NCBI GenBank assembly: GCA_001630475.1
Contig: KV419422.1
Location: forward strand, 62,001 to 126,000
From: Sistotremastrum niveocremeum HHB9708
Lineage: Eukaryota; Basidiomycota; Agaricomycetes; Sistotremastrales; Sistotremastraceae
DNA length: 64,000 bases
Reading direction: 5' to 3'
The notes under the pieces are model-generated. The model was not told the DNA's origin, searched no databases, and saw only the letters and a program-made list of their open reading frames with translations. The translations under genes were made by a program, and so were the position numbers. Shown piece by piece: positions 57,903 to 64,000 of the stretch (positions are counted from its first letter, which is position 1; every line of letters begins with the position of its first letter).

Positions 57903-59675
57903 TTATGATTGAGGCCAGATAAATGCCTTCACGGCTTGTATAGCTTCTTCGGGGTCCTCGGGAATGCTGTGAGGATCAAAGTGAGTATTGAGAGAGAACA
58001 CAATAACTGAGAACTGACGTGATCTTGGGCTGCCATCTACCATCTTTCAACTCGAAGAACCTGGGTATATGTTTCTCCCCATTCTCTTCACGTTGGCGTC
58101 TACTATCTCGTTGAGCATCTTCAACAGCACTCTTTGCTTCGGTCGCCGCTTCCATGTCTTTCGCGGCAATAGCTTCTGTCAGACGTTGCCACAATCTAAT
58201 GCTCGACGTGAGGGATCTGCCATATGTGAGACTATCGATACACATACCTCCGCGATTCATTAGGTTCTTGTTCAGATTCCGGAGCCACAGACTTGGGGGC
58301 AATCTTCGCTTCTTTCGATTGGGCGTCAAATAATACGCGTTTTCCGCCCTGCGATATTTGCCGACCAGTCAGGCCCCGAGAATGGTCCATACGGTGCTTT
58401 GATTTCACCTTCGAATTCTTTAATTCCATTACGCTACTCCATCTGCCAGTAACTTCTCCAACATCACTTCCACTTCGCTTTATACGGCCGTTTATAGCGT
58501 TATATGTACCGGAAAAGAAGCCCTAGGAAAGGATTATTTGATTGTTTAATAAGTACGGATCAGAAGAGTAAGAGTTTGACCAACCTTTGTCTTGAAGTCT
58601 AGTTCCGCGACCATATCATTGGCAGCATTCTTGGCTGTGCAAGTATCCCCCAACTCAAGAACCATTTTGCCGAACAAGATACCTCTCGCATACATGTTTG
58701 GCATTGAAATGACATATTCTTTGTTGAAAGTATTAGTGCTGTCAGAGCGACAATCTTAGAAGGATGACTGACCTCCATCTCCCGGTCGCGCCATCAAATA
58801 GACACGATTCTCGCCCTCCATGACAGTGGAGACGCTGTTTCCCAAAAACTTCGATTTAGGTCTGAGTTCACCGATGATTCGTATTTTATTAGCAGGCGAG
58901 ATATAAAAATAGGCAGAAATCGGGGGATGGTGCGAAACTGTCCGGCAATTTCGAGGTAAGATATACGTATTCAACTAAAAAGAGGAAACGTGCCTTGCTC
59001 GGCGATGTAAAATCCCTGAGTGTCGTTATGATAGTCGTATCGACAGCGGAAGAACTCTCCGAGGATCGGGTTGTAGGGTTTTTTAACGCCCTTGCAAGAT
59101 ATTTAGTCACAGCCGAAAGCTGCGGAGGGGACAGAGATCACGAATGCACCTTTGGCTTGATATGCCACCCCGACAGGTAATATGAGAGCACGCGAATAAA
59201 TCTTTCCTCCGGGTCTTCCTGTTCCTCAGCACTGCGACGATGAAACAAGGAGGGCAGTGAATTAAGTGTATCGAATATCGAAATCAGGAGTTTCGTACCC
59301 AAAGATCAGATCAGGATGCGACATGAAGTCCGTTATGCGCTCTAGCATACTCCTTGGCTCTAAGACGAAAGTGGGGAACGTCACTTTGCTTAAATCCATC
59401 CCGATCCTATCGAATCAAACGGCAATCTCATTCAGCCACAGCGATCCACGGGCTCGGTGTAGATTCCACGATTGCATACCTGAGCTGGGAGATCAGATGT
59501 GTTATGATGGATCCTTCGTTCTCATCTCTACACTGTCTGAGCAACTGAGGAGCCTAGGGTAACTTTGGAACACCAACAAGATCTCGGTATCGTCAGGATT
59601 GCCATCAGGGGGTGTGTCGCTCGTCGGGTCGCTGTTGCGTTTACGAGATTGACCGGAACCGAAAAGACCCATCAT
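57903..59675 (-). CDS. Oxysterol-binding protein homologue, short type (OSH4/6-like ORP)
   Basis: A lipid transfer protein that moves sterol or phosphatidylserine against PI4P at membrane contact sites. ATG 59675 (or 59672) begins [16 protein letters not shown], with no room for a PH or ankyrin domain. The ORD follows: [46 protein letters not shown]. Then come [33 protein letters not shown] and the signature [16 protein letters not shown], assembled across a GC-AG intron (58938-58993). After that are [20 protein letters not shown], the C-terminal [20 protein letters not shown] and [12 protein letters not shown]. The last exon ends [13 protein letters not shown] at TAA 57903-57905. The order is that of the yeast Osh4-Osh7 group; which one cannot be decided by eye. 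Confidence 0.92.
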
Positions 59676-59885
59676 TCAGACTGAGAGCAGGGTTGTAGTG
59701 GAAGAGAAGTAGGTGGAGGAAGGGCTTTGCCGAGCATTGTTGCGTCAGTCAAACGGTTACCGCATCGCCTTCAAAGCCGAAAGGCTCACCGGCCGCTCAA
59801 GCTTATTTTCCACACATTATGCGAGAATCAAGTAAAATAAAATCTCACGAGTCTAAGTCTACATAAACATAGATAGATCCCACAT

Positions 59886-62117
59886 CTAGAATTTGATCTT
59901 TGTGGGCGCAGCACTGGCTGGAATATCATTCCGGAAGAAGGCACCATACGCTCCGTGCTCTTTCTTCTTGATAGTCATCGGGAATTTCTTGAGCCCTTCG
60001 GCCTCAAATCCGCTTTCTCTCATAACGCGCGCGAGCTCACCGGCCAACGCACGTTCGTGCAAATCACCCGTAAAATAAGTGATCGCTTTTCCCGACTTGC
60101 CAGCGCGACCTACGGACATCATGTGAGTCATAGTATGTTCATAAGCCGAAGGTACCGTACCCGTCCGTCCGATACGGTGAATGTAATCCTCGATGGTAAG
60201 AGGGAAAGTGTAATTGATGACGGCGGCAACATTCGGGATATCAAGGCCTCGCGCGGCTACATCGGTTGCAACCATAACCCGTGTCTTGCCAGTTTTGAAA
60301 TTCTCGAGCGCCTCCATGCGCTGATTTTGAGACAAATCGCCATGCAGCCCTCCAACTTTGAACCCTTGCCGCCGCAGATTCTCCTCGACTCGAGCAGCTT
60401 CCTTTTTGTAGAGAGCGAACACAAGTATCAGGGAGTCATCTCCTCTCCCTTTGGAATCCGCCTGGAGTTGGCGTAGCAATGGAAGGAGCCTGCGACTGAG
60501 AAAACACCGAATGAGCCGTCTGTATCCCCAGAAGCACAGCAAAGAACATACTCTTTCGAACGAGCATCGTCAAACACCTCAACAACTAGGGAACATGTTA
60601 GATGGTGTCGACAGATCACAGTTGTGCCAAAATTTACAGACTTTGTTCCACTCTACTGTTGGCTGTTAACTCATCTTTTCCGACAGTGATTCTGATGGGA
60701 TCTTTGAGGAATGTGCTTGCAAGCTTGCGGATGGAATCAGGCCATGTGGCACTGACTTTACAACTGCTCAGCGGGAAAGATAGAAGGCAAATAGGGTGAC
60801 GTACACATGAGAGTCTGGCGATGAGACGAATCAGATGTTCGTTCAATGATCTGTCTGATATCGTTTTCGAACCCCCTATCAAGCATACGATCGGCCTCAT
60901 CTAAAACCAAGTACGTGACGCTATGCATACTTCAGTCTCGGCAAGCAGAGAAGATGTCAAAAACATACGCGCTGAGGTCACAGTCTCCCTGATTCATGAG
61001 ATCCAATATACGTCCGGGAGTCCCAGTGACAATTTGGCAGTTTGAAGCCAAATCGTTAATTTGAGCGTCCTTCGAGACACCTCCGAAAACGCAAACACTT
61101 TTGAGATTGAAAGGACCTCCGAATTTTAAGAACGTCTCATGCGTTTGCAAAGCGAGCTCTCTGGTGGGTGCAACAACCAGCACGGAGATGCCTGATGCTT
61201 CGCCTCTTTTTCTTTTCTTCGACTTTTGTGTCAAGGGGGATTCCTTTATCAATTTGGATATGATGGGCAGAGCAAAAGCCAGGGTTTTGCCGCTGAAATG
61301 GGATGTTGAGACTAAGGATCTCAAATACGGCACTGATTTGAGCTCACCTGCCAGTCTCTGCGATACCGATCACATCCTTCCCAGCCAACAGTCCTGGCCA
61401 AGCACAAGCTTGGATGGGAGTGGGGTTTTTGAACTCGCTCAAAAGTGGCCTCAGTGAAGGCGCAATGTCCAATTGGTCGAATGAAAGGATGGGAGTAATT
61501 TCGCCGGAAGTCGGAGAAGTATGGATGACGATGGAATTGGCAGCAAGGAAAGCATCGATAGCGTCGGATGAGGGTTCTAGAGAAGAAGGTTGATTGGCTG
61601 TCGAAGTGGATGCGTTGTTTTCTGGAGAAGTGTTTTCGGAGGCTGCAAGCGCTGCTTTCTCAGCCTTTTCTCGACGTTTTCGAGCTTTCCTGGCTTCCTT
61701 GCTCTCCTTCTCCGGTGCAGCATCTCCACTGACTGGAACCTCTGCAGAACCATCGAGATTGGATTCGCCAGAAGGAGCAGGAGTTTCGTCAGGCGTAGGT
61801 AGCTCTCTCTGGTTGTCCGTCGGTTGGGCCTCTAGTAGCTGCCTCTTTCGCTTCTTCTCCTTCCTAGCAGCTTTCTCGGCAGCCTTATCGACTTGAGCGT
61901 CCATGTCGAGCTTTGATCCTTGATTGACCAAGCTCGCATTCTCGTCCGCTGGCGGCGGCACATCCTCATCTTGACTCTTCTTCCTCTTTTTCACTTTTGC
62001 CGCCTTACCCACATCTCCGTTGACAACCTCGTCTGCTTTTCGTTTCTTCTTCTTGGAAATTTTGATAGTGGAATCTTCGTGAGCGGGAGGTGGATTGGAA
62101 ATAGACTGCGCAGACAT
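59886..62117 (-). CDS. DBP3: DEAD-box RNA helicase DBP3
   Basis: A nucleolar ATP-dependent helicase for 60S pre-rRNA processing. ATG 62117 ([20 protein letters not shown]) starts a Lys/Glu-rich, nucleolar-type N-terminal domain of about 240 residues ([20 protein letters not shown]). The core has the Q-motif region [20 protein letters not shown] and motif I AETGSGKTLAF, split by an intron at about 61290-61347. Then come [26 protein letters not shown] and [13 protein letters not shown] (DEAD, near 60895). The C-terminal RecA lobe shows [35 protein letters not shown] and [11 protein letters not shown]. The end is [17 protein letters not shown], with the stop at 59886-59888. A SAT-type motif ([12 protein letters not shown]) near 60745 is also visible. 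The gene is intact. Confidence 0.92.
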
Positions 62118-62789
62118 AGTAACCAAAAGCCTGTCAGTGGAAGCAGGCAGAGAAAGTTGACAGGCGCCTAAAACATTTTGCCGCCCGTCAATGTCTGTCA
62201 ATGTGGGCACAGACGTTAGCGCCCGGTGTTCACTCTGGATAGTACAGGATTCCAAGAAATATATATGTCTTATCAACTGAGCACGACTAATGCCTTCATT
62301 CAAATGGATCTCACATTTAAGAAGAAACAACTGGACGCTGCCGCATCAGTGGCAGATACAAATGTCTTGTTGCAAGATACAAATGAGCGTAGCACAAAGC
62401 AAAAACTTTCTACGGAACCGGTGTTGCATGTCATCAGGGTCGTTCGTCAAGTTGAAAAGCACTGAATGGATAGCATAATGTTACATCTAGGATGATATCT
62501 AGGAGATCACGCATAATCGAACCAGCACAGGGGCTATGTCCGTGAGGCAGAGAACTCCAGTGGGCTAGTGATCCAACGATTGGACACGAACGCGACGGTT
62601 TCCCGGTAGCTCGACTGAATGCCGAGGATTGAACGACCGATTGACGTGATAATGAGCAATCGGAGTGCCAGAAGGAATCACCAGCGACGGTGACAACGTT
62701 AGCAGCACACTCCTCCCAGTCCCTCTCAGTTCCAAAACATGGTAGGAAAGAGAGATAGCGCTGAGAGCTCCCACATGACTCACAGAAAA
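62118..62789. other. Upstream region of DBP3
   Basis: No gene is supported. Around 62655-62680 there is a weak, damaged match to the repeat unit of the array that follows (GCAATCGGAGTGCCAGAAGG), and CAGTCCCTCTCAGTTCC at about 62716-62732 also resembles its spacer. Confidence 0.4.
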
Positions 62790-63530
62790 CGGTCAACCTA
62801 GCCGAAACAGCAACCGGAGTTGCCGAACAGGAAGATTGTCGTCTCGCCAAGCGAAACCGTGATCAGTCTAGTCCAAAGGACAGCAAGTCATAAAATGCCG
62901 AGGGTGGTTGACCAAGCCAACGCGACAACAGGAGTTGCCACGCTAGAACGGCCATCGACTCGCCGGGCGAAACCACCCCCGTCCCCCGCTCCTCACAGCT
63001 CTCAGAAGAGGTTGCGCGCTGAAGGACAGCCAAAGCTGCCCAGTCAGGGAACCTTCTCTTTCAGTTCCGAAGAACAGCGAGCCGGACAGATCCAAATGGT
63101 CAACCAAGCCAACTCGACAACCGAAGTTGCCAGCTAGGAAGGTAGATGCCTCGCCGAGCGAATCCATTTGCAATTCACGCATCAGCGCCACGTCTCTCAG
63201 AGATTGGTCAACCACACCGACACGACAACCGTAGTTGTCGGCCAGGATGGTTGTTGACTCGCCAAGCGAAACCAATTCTCTTCAGTCTCAAAGGACAGCG
63301 AGACGGACAGCCACAGAATGGTCGACCAAACCGAGCGACAACCGCAGTTGCCGCCGAGAAAGGTCGTTGACTCGCCGAGCGAAACCATTCCATCTCAGGA
63401 CTCACAATAACTCTCCGGTTGTGGTAGTCTAAGCCGAAACAACAGCCGCAGCTGCTGTGACAGGAAAGCCTATGTCTCGCCGAGCGAAGCCACTTCCTTC
63501 CAGTCCCGAGGGACAGCGAGTAAGAGTCAC
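62790..63530 (-). repeat. Degenerate tandem array, six units with a conserved hairpin
   Basis: Six diverged units begin near 62791, 62905, 63098, 63206, 63320 and 63423 (spacing 115, 193, 108, 114 and 103 bp). Each contains, on the plus strand, a word like GGTCAACCAAGCC, then an inverted repeat around CGACAAC-cgna-GTTGYCG. After that come GACTCGCCRAGCGAAACC and a spacer with AAGGACAGCGAG. The hairpins lie at 62808-62825, 62921-62942, 63115-63132, 63223-63240, 63334-63355 and 63439-63458. Read on the minus strand the stems pair with G-U wobbles and compensatory changes. The loops are TCCG, TCCT, TTCG, TACG, TGCG and TGCG. Minus-strand frames give peptides like MVSLGESTTFLAGN, but the units are not in one frame. 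Confidence 0.75.
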
Positions 63531-64000
63531 CATGAGAGGCTGCTGCTGAGGGTGAAGTGAGCGGGGTGGAAGAGAGGTGAAGACCAGTTTTCCCAGGGTC
63601 GATTCTCTTTTATGCAAAGCATTCGAGGCGTGACGCGTGTGACACAAGTAAGAATAGACATTCGTAAAGGGGAGATGGGAAGGCAGCGCACGGTCAGTCA
63701 AGTTGAGCTCGACCAAATGTGAATTAATAGGGTTACTGTATACAGGGTCAATGGCTGCTGAAGTATACGGAAAGCATCACGGAAATCACTTCAATCAGTC
63801 ACCATAGTTTCAGAATTACAAAGCAGGCAGTTTCGAGCATCAAGGGTGATTATGAGCTGCCAGTGGTTTGTGTCCGATAGCTCGTTGAAGGGGTTGAATT
63901 CAACTCCGACGTACTATTTTGGCATGAAAGCCAAACATGCCAATACATCGGAGTTTCCCTTCACAGAATACGCTTCCGTTGGGATTTCCAGCCTGGGCAA
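63531..64000. other. Window end, no gene seen
   Basis: 470 bp after the repeat array. A minus frame reaching from 63716 into the array has no recognisable motif. I see no splice-supported exon and no repeat unit. Confidence 0.35.

Noticed and set aside
62226-62465. 79-codon plus frame upstream of DBP3
   Set aside because: No motif. It lies in the DBP3 promoter region and its composition is ordinary for random open frames.

Overview
The window is nuclear DNA of a basidiomycete fungus, most likely Agaricomycotina. Nearly every gene is cut by many short introns (about 42-70 nt, GT...AG) whose boundaries can be checked against conserved protein motifs. The genes are densely packed on both strands. 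An Aleuria-type fucose lectin and an F-box gene without a recognised yeast counterpart sit among conserved housekeeping genes. I saw no rRNA, tRNA, CRISPR array, virus-like element or recognisable transposon. Exon coordinates come from reading motifs by eye; where only outer limits are given, the gene is spliced inside them.

Layout. 0-8.6 kb: 3' end of a Gly/Tyr-rich protein; leukotriene A4 hydrolase-type aminopeptidase (-); a hypothetical protein (+); a membrane-anchored coiled-coil protein (+). 8.6-12.6 kb: meiotic MutS homologue MSH4 (-). 12.8-17.8 kb: short-chain dehydrogenase (+), BCP1/BCCIP homologue (+), mitochondrial proline dehydrogenase (+). 18-22.5 kb: CAND1 (-). 23.1-29.4 kb: GPALPP/DUF3752 protein (+), mitoribosomal Mrp49-like protein (-), VPS72/YL1 chromatin protein (+), a hypothetical protein (-), kinetochore SPC25 (+). 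30-34 kb: two unrecognised proteins (-). 35-36.8 kb: phosphatidylserine decarboxylase PSD1 (+). 37-40 kb: an accessory patch with a small beta-rich protein and an AAL-type fucose lectin (both -). 40.7-44.5 kb: F-box protein (-), TRAPP subunit TRS33 (+), COP9 signalosome subunit 7 (-). 45.9-51.4 kb: DNA topoisomerase II (+). 51.7-57.6 kb: a very long coiled-coil protein (+). 57.9-62.1 kb: short oxysterol-binding protein (-) and DEAD-box helicase DBP3 (-). 62.8-63.5 kb: a degenerate tandem repeat array.

Functional links are loose, as expected for a fungal chromosome. CAND1, CSN7 and an F-box protein all belong to the cullin-RING ligase cycle. TOP2, SPC25 and MSH4 act on chromosomes. PSD1 and the ORP act on membrane lipids. 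MSH4, the SDR and proline dehydrogenase each contain an internal exon of only 8, 11 and 10 nt.

The most unusual signal is the array at 62.8-63.5 kb. Each of its six units carries a hairpin whose stem shows compensatory changes when read on the minus strand, and five of the six loops are of the UNCG tetraloop type.
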